Notes: generated by a model from the letters alone, not told the origin. A DNA stretch of 64,000 bases from Mucilaginibacter gotjawali (GCF_002355435.1 NZ_AP017313.1:4898001-4962000); one strand, 5' to 3'. Numbered from the stretch's first letter, positions 52,788-62,757 are shown. Numbers and translations are program-made.

Positions 52788-53796
52788 TCATTGTGCCGTA
52801 CTATCGGATTTATTTTCAAACTCTTTATCAACGCTTTCCCGCAAATCGTACAACAGCCATTCTTTTTTTGCAATCGCTTTTGTTTTGGAATGGATCAGCT
52901 TAATAAAATCGTTTACCCCTACCGGTTCGTTGCCATTGCCATGGATCAGTACGATGCTGCCTGCCTGGGGTTTCTGCCCCTTAGCCAGCCAGGCATCAGA
53001 ACCAACGGGGATAAGGCCGAAATCGGTGATCTTAAATACCAGCTGCCGATCAGATACCAAACCCGGAAACCTGAAAAATACAGACGGCAGCAAACCGTTT
53101 TTCAGCATGGACTTTTCTGTTTCAAGCACCTCGAAATTAATATTGGTTCCCGGCAGCAGTAAAAAATTATTTTTAAGCGGCAAGGTAGGGCTAACCCTAT
53201 GGTTATAGGAATGGTTGATCCAGGTAATGTTTATTTGATGCTCCGCATGCATTTTTTTAACCATTCCAGGTCCTGTTGGTGTTGTTTCATCCAGATCCCC
53301 GAGACAGATAGCGCCACCGGAACGGGGTACTCCACCTTTTGAAATTCGCTTATTATTTCCGTAAATATTCTTTTATCCAACGGGCGATGAGACGGGCAAA
53401 GATCGGCCGTAAGGCTGATACCTGTTTGTTTGGGCATGCCATTTTCTATACCGGCATCCTGGGTGTTTACAGAATGCCTCTCGGCTTTTTTGATCGCCTT
53501 TATATAAGGCGAATTCCTAAAAAAATCACGTGCTTCAGACAGCGTCAACGGCTTAACTTTATAAAATGACGGCTCGTCAATTCTTGTTTCAAGTGTTTGG
53601 GGGTTTACCAGCAAAAAATAGTTTTTACCCTCATTCTCAAACTGCCGGATGATCATCCAGTCCTGCGGATAATGCGTAGCCCAACCGTAGTAAACTTTGT
53701 AGTTGGTTATTTTGAGGTAATTGGCCTGGGCATGGGCAACCTCTGTTTGCGTCAATAACAAAAAAGGAAATAGATATAATTTAAAAGCCTTTTCAT
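52788..53796 (-). CDS. Secreted polysaccharide deacetylase, split by two frameshifts in A/T runs
   Basis: Two minus-strand frames form one NodB-like protein. The first part has GISLTADLCPSHRPLDKRIF (metal-binding Asp region), the second NHSYNHRVSP (HSxxH), FFRFPGL and SIVLIHGNGN. Adding one base to the T7 run at 53252-53258 joins QDLEWLKK to MHAEHQINITW. A second +1 in the A6 run at 53760-53765 connects the ATG at 53796 to give a signal peptide MKRLLNYIYFLFLLLTQTEV. As written, only a TTG start at 53815 opens the first part. The joined enzyme is about 336 residues, exported. The glycan substrate is unknown. Confidence 0.72.
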
Positions 53797-53840
53797 TGTA
53801 AATTAAATATTCCAATAAAGGATTTCGAAATTAGTATTTA

Positions 53841-53848
53841 TATGTTTG
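53841..53848 (+). promoter_or_regulatory. -7 element upstream of pdxJ
   Basis: TATGTTTG matches TAnnTTTG and lies 60 bases before the ATG at 53909, within the divergent spacer shared with the deacetylase gene. Confidence 0.4.
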
Positions 53849-53908
53849 TATTTGAAGTCTTCTAAAATAAATAAATCCGAAATCGTAATTCGTAATTCCG
53901 AAATCAAA

Positions 53909-54631
53909 ATGACCCGTCTCTCCGTCAACATCAACAAAATAGCCACCCTGCGTAACTCGCGCGGCGGCAATAACCCCGACCTGGTACAGGTGGCCAAAGA
54001 CTGCGAACGCTTTGGCGCCCAGGGCATAACTGTACACCCCCGGCCCGATGAAAGGCACATCCGTTACCAGGATGTTTTCGACCTGAAAAAAATTGTAACC
54101 ACTGAATTTAATATTGAAGGCAACTGCCAGGAACAAAAATTCATCGACCTGGTGCTGGCCAACAAACCCGAACAGGTTACTTTGGTACCTGATGTTTTAG
54201 GGCAGATCACCTCCAACCATGGCTGGGATACCATTACCCACCAACAGTATTTAAAGGATATGATCAGGGTATTTAAGGATGCCGGCATCCGCGTATCGAT
54301 ATTTGTCGACCCGGTTGCAGAAATGGTTGAAGCCGCCGCCACCACGGGAACCGACCGTATTGAATTATATACCGAAGCCTATGCGCATCAATATCACCAA
54401 AATAAAGAAGCCGCTATTGCTCCTTATGTAAAAGCCGCAGAGATTGCACACAAAGTTGGCCTCGGAATAAACGCCGGGCACGACCTCGACCTTCAGAACC
54501 TGAAATATTTCGCTGAAAACATTCCGGGTTTGGATGAAGTGAGCATAGGCCATGCCTTGATCTGCGATGCTTTGTATTATGGCCTGGAAAATACGATTCA
54601 AATGTATTTAAGGCAATTGGCTATCGGATAA
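53909..54631 (+). CDS. pdxJ: Pyridoxine 5'-phosphate synthase, 240 aa
   Basis: MTRLSVNINKIATLRNSRGG, GITVHPRPDERHIRYQDVFDL, FNIEGNCQEQKFIDL, TLVPD, VSIFVDP, RIELYTEAYA, GINAGHDLDLQNL and EVSIGHALICDAL are all standard PdxJ blocks. The enzyme condenses 1-deoxyxylulose 5-phosphate with aminoacetone phosphate in vitamin B6 synthesis. I start at the ATG at 53909, because the longer frame adds 21 residues not of the family. The gene is convergent with the CHU_C gene and overlaps it by 11 bases. Confidence 0.95.
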   Translation: MTRLSVNINKIATLRNSRGGNNPDLVQVAKDCERFGAQGITVHPRPDERHIRYQDVFDLKKIVTTEFNIEGNCQEQKFIDLVLANKPEQVTLVPDVLGQITSNHGWDTITHQQYLKDMIRVFKDAGIRVSIFVDPVAEMVEAAATTGTDRIELYTEAYAHQYHQNKEAAIAPYVKAAEIAHKVGLGINAGHDLDLQNLKYFAENIPGLDEVSIGHALICDALYYGLENTIQMYLRQLAIG

Positions 54632-57600
54632 TGGTTAAACTACCCGAAAGCAGGTTGCAGTTGGATTTAAGGTTGATGATATAGTAATAAACGCCCTCGG
54701 GGAGTTGCTTCCCGCTGTATGTACCGTCGAACGGTTTAGGATACCCTATTGATTCAAATACTTTTTGGCCATTACGTGTAAATACCTGTACAATTGCCGA
54801 AGGGTAGCTGGCAATTCCATTAATTGTCCAATAATCATTAATCCCGTCGCCATTGGGCGTAAAAGCATTGGCAATATCAACTGCACTAATGCCAACACTC
54901 ACCTGCACCGCACTGCGGGGGCTCTCACAATCGCCCGATACCTGGCTCACGTAATATGTGGTATTGCTTTTAACGGTTATTTTGAAATTCCCGTTGGCCT
55001 GCTCATCCATTGGTGTCGAGCCCGTTTGTGCATCGTACAAACGATAGGTGTAAACAGCTGATGGATTGCTTACCTGCAAAAGGGCATCACCTGCACTGCA
55101 TAATTGCAAATTGCTTACAGCCGGCGCCGGAATATTATCTGTTTGATTTTGGACAGTATAGGCAGCTGATACCAATCCACAGCCCGACGCATCATTTACA
55201 ATTAGCGTATAAACGCCCGCGCCAACGCCACTGAGATCAGGCGTTGAGGAGACGATTTTTTTGTTGGCATCCAGCCACGACCATGCGTACGGCTGTAAGC
55301 CCCCACTTACCTGAACGTTTGTAATAACACCGGTATGCAACGTACATTGATCGTCAACGATCTTTTCAGATCCCGGCAATATTTGTAATTGCGGAATGGT
55401 GGTTACCGTATAACTGTTGTATAAATTTTCGCAGCCGTTTTTATCGGTTACAAAAAGCTGATAGGTTCCGGCGGGAACATCAGTAAGTTGTGCCGAACTC
55501 CCGCCTTTTGGTAAACCCTGGCTGTCTATCCATCGCGCGGAGCTAACCAAAAGGTCTGTCGCAACTGAAACAGAACCATTGTTTTTTCCGAAACAGGCAG
55601 GAACAATTGTGGCCGCATAAACAGGGTATTGCGTGGGCGGATCCTGCCCGACGTGGTAAGTCTGACTTGTTTTGCTGCAGCCGGATGTGTTTGATGTGGT
55701 AAGCGTATAATCACCTGGAGCTACATTTAATAAATCGGGATCAACGGTAATAATTGAATGACCGGCGGCATCTGTCCAGATATATTTTGTGGCCCCGGTT
55801 ACTATGATCCCGGTTATTGACCCGTTGTTATTACTGCAGCTTGCCACGCCGGGCGTAGCTTTAGTTTCATCCAAGGTGATACCATTGGTCTCGGGAATGG
55901 TAATATCGCTGCTATAAACCGGCCCGCACTGGCTGTCATCCATTACCTCCAGTTTATAGGTTCCGGCAGGTTGTCCCAAAAGGTCTTTGGTGGTACCCAC
56001 AGTTTGCTGCTGGCTGTTCCACCAGGTATATTTTAAAGTGCCTGTTCCGGTAACAACAAGGTTAGTAATTGAACCGGTCGACTGGCCGCAATTGGTGGAT
56101 TGGATGTTGGGGTTGGATTGATCGATATTGGGGCCGGAAACATTTTTTAGGGTGACGGGGCCGTAGGTTGTTACGCAGCCATCAGACGTATTGACAGTTA
56201 AGGTATAATCACCCGCCGTTAATCCCGCAACTTCTAAAGTATGACCTACCACGCTTCCGCTTCCATCTTTCCAAACGTAGGTACTGATTTCCGATAAGGG
56301 ATCGTACACAAATAAATTTTTTATCGATCCATTGCTTGTTCCACAGGATATATCGGTTTTGACCAAACCGTTATCGTATATTATCACACGGTCGTCATCC
56401 ACCCGGAATTGTTCGCTTACTATACAGCCACCCCCCAGCACCAACTGATATTTACCGGGCTTGCTTACTGTCAAGTCAAGGCTATGTGATATAATATTTC
56501 CATTTTCATCCACCCAATAATAAGTGAGCCCAGTAGGTACAATTAAACCGCTTATAGTTGCAATATTAGTGCACCTAAGGTTTTTAACCACTACATTAGT
56601 TGCATCTATTTGAAAAGTTTTATACTCAGACGTTACATTGTTTACTGTTGCTGATACATAAAATATACCGCTAAAATTCAAGATATTAGCTTGCCATTTA
56701 CCTGTGTTATCGGCTGTAACTGTTTCGATGTAATTTCGGATGCTGCAATTCGCATAGGTGCAAGATTCTGACGAATAAACGTCGATAAGCGCACCAGGGT
56801 TGGAAGTGCCACTCAATGTTGTTTGATTTCCTACCGTGTTTGTTTTGTTAAGAGCTACTACGGGCAACACCCCAGCGGCTGCATCATTGAAATAGGCGCC
56901 TGTAGATATACAATTAAACACGTTTTTGCGGATAAATATATTGGGTGAATTGGCGGCCGCAATCGCACTAAAACAATCTCCTAAATAATTGGCTTGTGCC
57001 GCATCGCCGGTGCCAAAATTTACCTGCGCCTGGCAGTTTGAAATGCCTACCGGCAGGCCTTCGTTGGCACGCGATTGTGCGGAATTTAAACTGGTTGTAC
57101 CATCGCCCGCTAGACCAAGGTAGTTACTATAAAAATTTATTCCCCCTTTCAAAGCGTTTATGGAAAAAACAGTCTCAAAGTTTCCACTCGTATTGTTTTC
57201 AATATCTAACTGGGCTGTCGCGCACTTTTGGGCATCCGATGCTGTAAATCCAAATTGATTCAGAAAATCGGTATTTACCCTAACATAAGAAACTAATTGG
57301 TACTCAAATGATGTGGTTACCCCATCCTGAAAAACTCCAAAATTGTTTGATTTGATACTGAGCACATTGCCAGTTGAATTTTGAGCAAAGTTGATTTCAA
57401 TACCTATGAAAAATATATTTCCTGCTGAACCCGCACCGCCTATATTGATATTATTGCAGTGATACAAGCTTATTCCGCCGGAGGGCATATTATCACCAGT
57501 TTCAGTAGCACTATCTTCGGGTGTCAGGCCGATAACATTGCCCTGGATATTTAAAAAATCAACTCCATTTCCGTTAACAACCCGATCTTTAAACCCTCTT

Positions 57601-58103
57601 ATCAAGTTCCCTTTACCAGGCGCGCCGATAGTAATATTGGTTGAATTTGCAATGTTAAACGCATATCTCGTTTTCAAGTCAGCCCAGGTTGAATTTGCGT
57701 AAGAATAATCATAAATATACAGGCCATCTATCTCGACATTATTAATACCCAACAAATTGAAGGTTGTAAATGGGTCGTTATTAACCGGCGTCGAAACTTC
57801 TACGCGGCTATTGGTGGCTCCAAAAGGCGCCCCGGGCTGGGTGGTACCGTCTATTAAAAGATTGGATGACAGATCGGGCAGTTGGGTTATCAGGGTAATT
57901 GTCCTTCCCGCCACACTAACATCCACTAATTTAAACTGTATCACATCTTGCGCAGCGCTACCATTTGCCGCCGCCTGCATTAAAGCATCGCGCAGCGTTC
58001 CCGGCCCCGAATCAGCATTGCTCGTCACCACAAATACGGCAGAAAATGCCCTCAGGCTGAAAAGAAATAACAGGAAAAAAAGTAAAAATTTTTTATGCAA
58101 CAT
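54621..58103 (-). CDS. Large secreted protein with CHU_C gliding/T9SS-type C-terminus, 1160 aa
   Basis: A signal peptide (LLFFLLFLFSLRAFSA) precedes a right-handed parallel beta-helix-like region (about 25-430; ADSGPGTLRDALMQA, GNLIRGFKDRV, NIFIRKNVF). Six or so repeats about 85-90 residues long follow, each with a Gly/Asp-rich turn such as GDYTLTVNTSDGCVTTYGPVTL, similar to SprB-type repeats. The C-terminus is a CHU_C domain: ANAFTPNGDGINDYWTINGI, VFTRNGQKVFESIGYPKPFDG and LPEGVYYYIINLKS. Such type-B tails direct export through type IX secretion and attachment at the surface. An adhesin-like or glycan-binding role is inferred. Confidence 0.88.
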   Translation of the reverse strand: MLHKKFLLFFLLFLFSLRAFSAVFVVTSNADSGPGTLRDALMQAAANGSAAQDVIQFKLVDVSVAGRTITLITQLPDLSSNLLIDGTTQPGAPFGATNSRVEVSTPVNNDPFTTFNLLGINNVEIDGLYIYDYSYANSTWADLKTRYAFNIANSTNITIGAPGKGNLIRGFKDRVVNGNGVDFLNIQGNVIGLTPEDSATETGDNMPSGGISLYHCNNINIGGAGSAGNIFFIGIEINFAQNSTGNVLSIKSNNFGVFQDGVTTSFEYQLVSYVRVNTDFLNQFGFTASDAQKCATAQLDIENNTSGNFETVFSINALKGGINFYSNYLGLAGDGTTSLNSAQSRANEGLPVGISNCQAQVNFGTGDAAQANYLGDCFSAIAAANSPNIFIRKNVFNCISTGAYFNDAAAGVLPVVALNKTNTVGNQTTLSGTSNPGALIDVYSSESCTYANCSIRNYIETVTADNTGKWQANILNFSGIFYVSATVNNVTSEYKTFQIDATNVVVKNLRCTNIATISGLIVPTGLTYYWVDENGNIISHSLDLTVSKPGKYQLVLGGGCIVSEQFRVDDDRVIIYDNGLVKTDISCGTSNGSIKNLFVYDPLSEISTYVWKDGSGSVVGHTLEVAGLTAGDYTLTVNTSDGCVTTYGPVTLKNVSGPNIDQSNPNIQSTNCGQSTGSITNLVVTGTGTLKYTWWNSQQQTVGTTKDLLGQPAGTYKLEVMDDSQCGPVYSSDITIPETNGITLDETKATPGVASCSNNNGSITGIIVTGATKYIWTDAAGHSIITVDPDLLNVAPGDYTLTTSNTSGCSKTSQTYHVGQDPPTQYPVYAATIVPACFGKNNGSVSVATDLLVSSARWIDSQGLPKGGSSAQLTDVPAGTYQLFVTDKNGCENLYNSYTVTTIPQLQILPGSEKIVDDQCTLHTGVITNVQVSGGLQPYAWSWLDANKKIVSSTPDLSGVGAGVYTLIVNDASGCGLVSAAYTVQNQTDNIPAPAVSNLQLCSAGDALLQVSNPSAVYTYRLYDAQTGSTPMDEQANGNFKITVKSNTTYYVSQVSGDCESPRSAVQVSVGISAVDIANAFTPNGDGINDYWTINGIASYPSAIVQVFTRNGQKVFESIGYPKPFDGTYSGKQLPEGVYYYIINLKSNCNLLSGSLTIIR

Positions 58104-58172
58104 TATTTAGGTTATCACTTGCTAAAAATACAGTTTTTCAATGTAAAACCATTGTCACCATCGGGTTATTCA

Positions 58173-58204
58173 ATTGTTATACAGTAATGAAATTTGTACC
58201 TTTG
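58173..58204 (+). promoter_or_regulatory. Promoter of gcvP
   Basis: ATTG (58173-58176) and TACCTTTG (58197-58204) fit the -33 and TAnnTTTG -7 boxes with a 20-base spacing. The ATG lies 26 bases on. Confidence 0.55.
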
Positions 58205-58229
58205 CGGAAAATTTAAGGGAAGCTAATTC

Positions 58230-61139
58230 ATGAAGTTGAACATCGATTATCAGGAAAAATTTCAGTCGCGTCATATCGCGCCAAACGAGGCAGATACCGC
58301 GCAAATGTTAAAGGTTGCAGGTGCAGATTCACTTGATGAACTGATCAGCCAAACGGTACCGCAAAAAATAAGACTGAAGGCTCCCTTAAACCTCCCGGCA
58401 GCCAAAAGCGAATTTGATTACCTGAATACACTGAAGCAAACTGCTTCAAAAAACAAGGTTTTTAAATCATTTATCGGGCAGGGCTATTATGATGTGATCG
58501 TTCCCGGCGTAATACAGCGCAATATTCTTGAAAATCCCGGATGGTACACCCAATACACCCCCTACCAGGCAGAAATTGCGCAGGGCCGTTTACAGGCATT
58601 ACTAAACTTCCAGACGATGGTGATCGACCTTACCGGGATGGAAATTGCCAATGCCTCCCTGCTTGACGAAGGCACCGCGGCTGCCGAAGCCATGTTTATG
58701 CAATACAGCCTGCGTAAAAATCAGGGCGCTAATGTATATTTTGTTTCGGAAGAGTTATTTCCGCAAACTATCGATATTTTAAAAACCCGCGCACAACCGT
58801 TCGGTATAGAATTACTGATCGGTGATCATCGTTCAGTTGAACTGACCGAGAATATGTTCGGCGCTATAGTTCAATATCCTGCCGGTAATGGCGCAATTTA
58901 CAATTACGCCGGGTTCGCTGCCGCAGGCCACGAAAAAGGCATTAAATTAACTGTTATTGCCGACATCATGAGCCTGGCCCTTTTAACCCCTCCGGGTGAA
59001 TGGGGTGCGGATGTGGTGGTTGGTTCAACCCAGCGTTTTGGCGTACCGATGGGTTTTGGCGGGCCGCATGCCGCTTTTTTTGCCACTAAAGAAGAATATA
59101 AACGCTCAATCCCGGGCCGTATCATCGGTGTTACTATAGACAGCGCCGGCGATTACGCACTGCGTATGGCATTGCAAACCCGCGAACAGCACATCCGCAG
59201 GGACAAAGCGACCTCCAATATCTGTACTGCACAGGCCTTGCTGGCTATTATGGCCGGCATGTACGCAGTTTATCACGGCCCTAAAGGCGTAAAACTGATT
59301 GCCGAAAGAATCCATGGCCTTGCTATATTACTGGCTGATTCACTAAAACAATTAGGCTATGAACAATTAAATGAGGCGTACTTTGATACACTGAAGTTTG
59401 ACCTTGGCGCTTTGACCGGATCCGTTCATGCCGAGGCGATCAACAATGAAATGAACTTCCATTACAAAGGTTCGGAAGTGACTATTGCTATCGATGAAAC
59501 CACTTCGCCGGAAGATATTAAAACCATCGTAAGGTTTTTTGCAAGGGTAAAAGGCAAAACATTGAACGATGTTACTTTCGATGAATTAAAAGAAAACATT
59601 CAAACTGTTATCCCGGCTGAATTACAGCGCCAATCGGCTTTTTTAACCCACGCGTTGTTTAATTCGCATCATTCGGAACACGAGATGCTGCGTTATATCA
59701 AATCGCTGGAAGCAAAGGACCTTTCGCTTTGTCATTCAATGATCGCGTTAGGCTCGTGCACCATGAAACTGAATGCCACTACAGAGATGGTGCCGGTTAC
59801 CTGGGCCGAGTTCAGCAAAATGCACCCCTTTGCCCCTGCCGACCAGGTGGGCGGCTATATGCAGGTGTTTGATGAACTAAACAATTGGCTGAGCGAGATC
59901 ACCGGCTTTGCAGCGATGAGTTTGCAGCCAAACGCCGGCGCGCAAGGCGAATATACCGGATTAATGGTAATTCGTGCTTACCATAACGATCGTGGCGACT
60001 CACACCGTAATATCGCGCTCATCCCTTCATCTGCCCATGGCACCAACCCGGCATCTGCGGCAATGGCCGGGATGAAGATCGTTGTGGTTAAATGTGACGA
60101 AAATGGCAATATTGATGTTGCCGACCTGAAAGCCAAAGCTGAACAATATAAAAACGAACTATCGTGCCTGATGGTTACCTACCCGTCAACCCACGGCGTG
60201 TTTGAAGAATCGATCATCGAGATCTGTGAGATCATACATGCAAACGGCGGCCAGGTTTATATGGACGGCGCTAATATGAACGCCCAGGTAGGCCTTACCA
60301 GCCCGGCCACCATCGGTGCTGACGTTTGCCATTTAAACCTGCATAAAACCTTCTGTATTCCGCATGGTGGTGGCGGCCCGGGTATGGGCCCAATTGGTGT
60401 GGCTAAACACCTGGTGCCATTTTTACCGGGACACGCGGTTGTTGATATCGAACGCGGTAAATCTATTCATGCGGTATCTGCTGCTCCGTGGGGCTCTGCA
60501 TCTATCTTAATTATATCACATGCTTATATTGCCATGATGGGCGGCGAGGGTTTAACTAATGCAACCCGTTATGCGATATTGAATGCCAACTATATCAAAG
60601 CGCGTTTGGAACACCACTACCCTGTTTTGTATACAGGGGCTAATGGCCGCTGTGCACACGAAATGATATTGGATTGCCGTGCATTTAAAAACTTTGGCGT
60701 TGAAGTTACCGATATTGCCAAACGCCTGATGGATTATGGCTTCCATGCGCCAACTGTTTCCTTCCCGGTTGCGGGCACGGTAATGGTTGAGCCGACAGAA
60801 TCGGAACCAAAACACGAGCTTGACCGTTTTTGCGATGCCATGATCTCTATCCGTCATGAAATTGACAATGTGGAGAAAGGGATTTTTGATAAAACAGATA
60901 ACCCTTTAAAGAACGCCCCGCATACCGCATCGGTAATCACCGCCAACGAGTGGGAACATCCTTATACCCGCCAGAAAGCTGCCTTCCCGCTGCCTTATGT
61001 CGCTGCCTACAAATTCTGGCCGTCGGTTGGCCGTGTGAATGACACTTATGGTGACAGGACATTGATCTGTTCTTGCCCGCCACTTACGGAATACGAATTT
61101 GAAGAAAGCGAAATAACAACGCCGGAATACGGAACGTGA
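58230..61139 (+). CDS. gcvP: Glycine dehydrogenase (decarboxylating), P-protein, 969 aa
   Basis: The full fused N- and C-terminal halves are present: GQGYYDVIVPGVIQRNILENPGWYTQYTPYQAEIAQGRLQ at the start, SLCHSMIALGSCTMKLNATTEM in the middle and NLHKTFCIPHGGGGPGMGPIGV with the PLP-binding Lys706. Length is normal for a homodimeric bacterial P-protein. It decarboxylates glycine and passes the aminomethyl group to GcvH. The gcvH and gcvT genes are not in the window. It looks like a single-gene transcription unit, with a well-placed promoter. Confidence 0.96.
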   Translation: MKLNIDYQEKFQSRHIAPNEADTAQMLKVAGADSLDELISQTVPQKIRLKAPLNLPAAKSEFDYLNTLKQTASKNKVFKSFIGQGYYDVIVPGVIQRNILENPGWYTQYTPYQAEIAQGRLQALLNFQTMVIDLTGMEIANASLLDEGTAAAEAMFMQYSLRKNQGANVYFVSEELFPQTIDILKTRAQPFGIELLIGDHRSVELTENMFGAIVQYPAGNGAIYNYAGFAAAGHEKGIKLTVIADIMSLALLTPPGEWGADVVVGSTQRFGVPMGFGGPHAAFFATKEEYKRSIPGRIIGVTIDSAGDYALRMALQTREQHIRRDKATSNICTAQALLAIMAGMYAVYHGPKGVKLIAERIHGLAILLADSLKQLGYEQLNEAYFDTLKFDLGALTGSVHAEAINNEMNFHYKGSEVTIAIDETTSPEDIKTIVRFFARVKGKTLNDVTFDELKENIQTVIPAELQRQSAFLTHALFNSHHSEHEMLRYIKSLEAKDLSLCHSMIALGSCTMKLNATTEMVPVTWAEFSKMHPFAPADQVGGYMQVFDELNNWLSEITGFAAMSLQPNAGAQGEYTGLMVIRAYHNDRGDSHRNIALIPSSAHGTNPASAAMAGMKIVVVKCDENGNIDVADLKAKAEQYKNELSCLMVTYPSTHGVFEESIIEICEIIHANGGQVYMDGANMNAQVGLTSPATIGADVCHLNLHKTFCIPHGGGGPGMGPIGVAKHLVPFLPGHAVVDIERGKSIHAVSAAPWGSASILIISHAYIAMMGGEGLTNATRYAILNANYIKARLEHHYPVLYTGANGRCAHEMILDCRAFKNFGVEVTDIAKRLMDYGFHAPTVSFPVAGTVMVEPTESEPKHELDRFCDAMISIRHEIDNVEKGIFDKTDNPLKNAPHTASVITANEWEHPYTRQKAAFPLPYVAAYKFWPSVGRVNDTYGDRTLICSCPPLTEYEFEESEITTPEYGT

Positions 61140-61242
61140 AAATGATGTGCAGATGTGCGAATATGCAAATGTGCAGATGACAATGAAGATGCGTTAATTT
61201 GAAAATTGACGCATCTTCAATTGATAGTTTGAATATTTAAAA

Positions 61243-61554
61243 ATGATTGCAGGAACTCCAGATCCTCCCTATTACGCGGTAATATTCACTTCCCTTCGAA
61301 CCGAAGGCGACAATGGCTATGGCGCTATGGCTGATGAAATGGGCGAACTTGCCAAACAGCAACCCGGTTACCTGGGTATTGAATCAGCAAGGAATGAATT
61401 AGGTATCACTATCTCCTATTGGCGCTCGCTGGAAGATATTAAAAACTGGAAAGCCAATGCACGGCACCTCGTCGCTCAAAAAACCGGTCGCGAAAAATGG
61501 TATGAACATTATAAGGTTAGGATTTGTAAGGTTGAGAGAGATTATGAGTTTTGA
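61243..61554 (+). CDS. Antibiotic biosynthesis monooxygenase (ABM) domain protein, 103 aa
   Basis: YYAVIFTSLRTEGDNGYGAMADEMGELAKQQPGYLGIESARNELGITISYWRSLEDIKNWKANARHLVAQ fits the ABM ferredoxin-like dimer, including the W-R-S-L and N-W-K blocks. Such small proteins act as cofactor-free monooxygenases or as stress-linked dimers; heme oxidation is known for IsdG-type members but the needed residues are not shown. It is convergent with the toxin gene, 3 bases away. Confidence 0.82.
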   Translation: MIAGTPDPPYYAVIFTSLRTEGDNGYGAMADEMGELAKQQPGYLGIESARNELGITISYWRSLEDIKNWKANARHLVAQKTGREKWYEHYKVRICKVERDYEF

Positions 61555-61557
61555 AGT

Positions 61558-61839
61558 TTACTTATCATCATAGTGACCACGCATACTGAATATAATCACC
61601 TCCTTAGCCATATCGTTAATTTCGTAGGTAATTCTGTTTTTCCTATCTATTCGCCTGGAATAACCATCAGTATATTTTAATTTTTCAGGATCGCCGGGGC
61701 TTTTACTGTAAGGGTTTCTTTGTAAGGCTTCTACAATATCAGATATCTTCTTTATTGCCTGTTTATTCCCTGACTTCTGCCAGTGCTCTATGTCCTTCTG
61801 TGCCTCTTTATAAAAAATAATCCGGTAGATTACTTCCAC
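61558..61839 (-). CDS. yoeB: YoeB-type mRNA interferase toxin, 93 aa
   Basis: FYKEAQKDIEHWQKSGNKQAIKKISDIV, YSRRIDRKNRITYEI and VIIFSMRGHYDDK are the Txe/YoeB blocks. The C-terminal GHYDDK has the catalytic His and Tyr. It cleaves mRNA in the ribosome. Its start overlaps the antitoxin gene end by 10 bases, the antitoxin being first, so they form a coupled operon. Confidence 0.87.
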   Translation of the reverse strand: MEVIYRIIFYKEAQKDIEHWQKSGNKQAIKKISDIVEALQRNPYSKSPGDPEKLKYTDGYSRRIDRKNRITYEINDMAKEVIIFSMRGHYDDK

Positions 61840-62045
61840 AGGTCTTTGGGATTGATTTCCTTAAATTGGTCCAGATCGCCGTTCCGATAGGCCTTTTGTC
61901 CATTAAGTACAGTTTGCTTAACTTGTTCTCCGCTGGGCACATCATCAACATTTATAGCCTCAAACTTAATTTTTAATTTCTTAAGCAAATCCTTAAGGAA
62001 AGATGATTCCTTTTCATCCTTAACTTTAATTACTAATTCTTCCAT
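61830..62045 (-). CDS. Antitoxin of the YoeB module, 71 aa
   Basis: MEELVIKVKDEKESSFLKDLLKKLKIKFEAINVDDVP looks like a short antitoxin with a structured N-terminal part (similar to DUF2683-type proteins) and a charged C-terminal tail, QKAYRNGDLDQFKEINPKDLWK, which would bind the toxin. It is not an obvious YefM/Phd fold. The overlap with the YoeB gene defines its role; the protein family is less sure. Confidence 0.75.
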   Translation of the reverse strand: MEELVIKVKDEKESSFLKDLLKKLKIKFEAINVDDVPSGEQVKQTVLNGQKAYRNGDLDQFKEINPKDLWK

Positions 62046-62268
62046 GATTTATTTTGTATAACAAATATAATGATAAATTCAATCGGGCCATTGCTGCATA
62101 TCTATTCTTTTTTAGAGGTTTGATTGCATTCAGGCAAAGCTTTTCACCGTCAAAATCCCCTCACTCACCGACTTGTTTTAACTGCTAACCTAATACCGGT
62201 TGCGTTTTTTTGGATCTGCCTTAATTTTATACCAGGTTTTAATGATGACAAATTAATCTGGTACAAAA

Positions 62269-62631
62269 ATGGACGCTTATCAATATTCATATACCAATGC
62301 GGCAGGCATCACCATGGAAGAATACAGTTTTCTTCACCACGCATCAGCAGGGCTTTCGCAAAATCAAATGCAAACCTTTATGCTGGTTTACAACAGCCGC
62401 AGAAAAAATCCAAATGATATTTTGCTGGCAACCCTGTTAGGTTTTTTAGGACTGGCGGGTATGCAACGGTTTATGACCAGGAACTATATGTTGGGAGGAC
62501 TTTACCTGCTGACTTTCGGTTTTTTCGGGATCGGTACCCTTATTGATCTGATCACTTATAAAAGTATCGCTAATGACTATAACAGGCATTTAGCGTATGA
62601 ATGCTATCAAATCGCTAAAATGAACAACTAA
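62269..62631 (+). CDS. TM2 domain protein, 120 aa
   Basis: A polar N-terminal half (YSYTNAAGITMEEYSFLHHA) is followed by the TM2 pattern ATLLGFLGLAGMQRFMTRNYMLGGLYLLTFGFFGIGTLIDLITY, two helices with a glycine/arginine turn. Family members are small inner-membrane proteins of unknown role. The start is the ATG at 62269; another frame that overlaps it is not a gene. Confidence 0.8.
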   Translation: MDAYQYSYTNAAGITMEEYSFLHHASAGLSQNQMQTFMLVYNSRRKNPNDILLATLLGFLGLAGMQRFMTRNYMLGGLYLLTFGFFGIGTLIDLITYKSIANDYNRHLAYECYQIAKMNN

Positions 62632-62695
62632 ACTTTTTGACGGGAGCGCAATAGATATCAACTGAAAAACTCCCCGAATCTATCATATTGAACAG

Positions 62696-62738
62696 AAGGT
62701 GAAAGGTAAAAGCACCATCGCTTCACACCTTTCACCTT
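62696..62738. terminator. Inverted repeat between TM2 and M28 genes
   Basis: A perfect 12-base stem AAGGTGAAAGGT / ACCTTTCACCTT (62696-62707, 62727-62738) with a 19-base loop lies between the convergent TM2 and M28 genes. It may be a bidirectional terminator or a repeat; the flanking T tract on the plus strand is weak. Confidence 0.45.
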
Positions 62739-62757
62739 TTCCCTTTCAGCTTTATCC

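Noticed and set aside
62124..62417. 97-codon frame overlapping the TM2 gene
   Set aside because: It overlaps most of the TM2 gene in another frame and has no family pattern.
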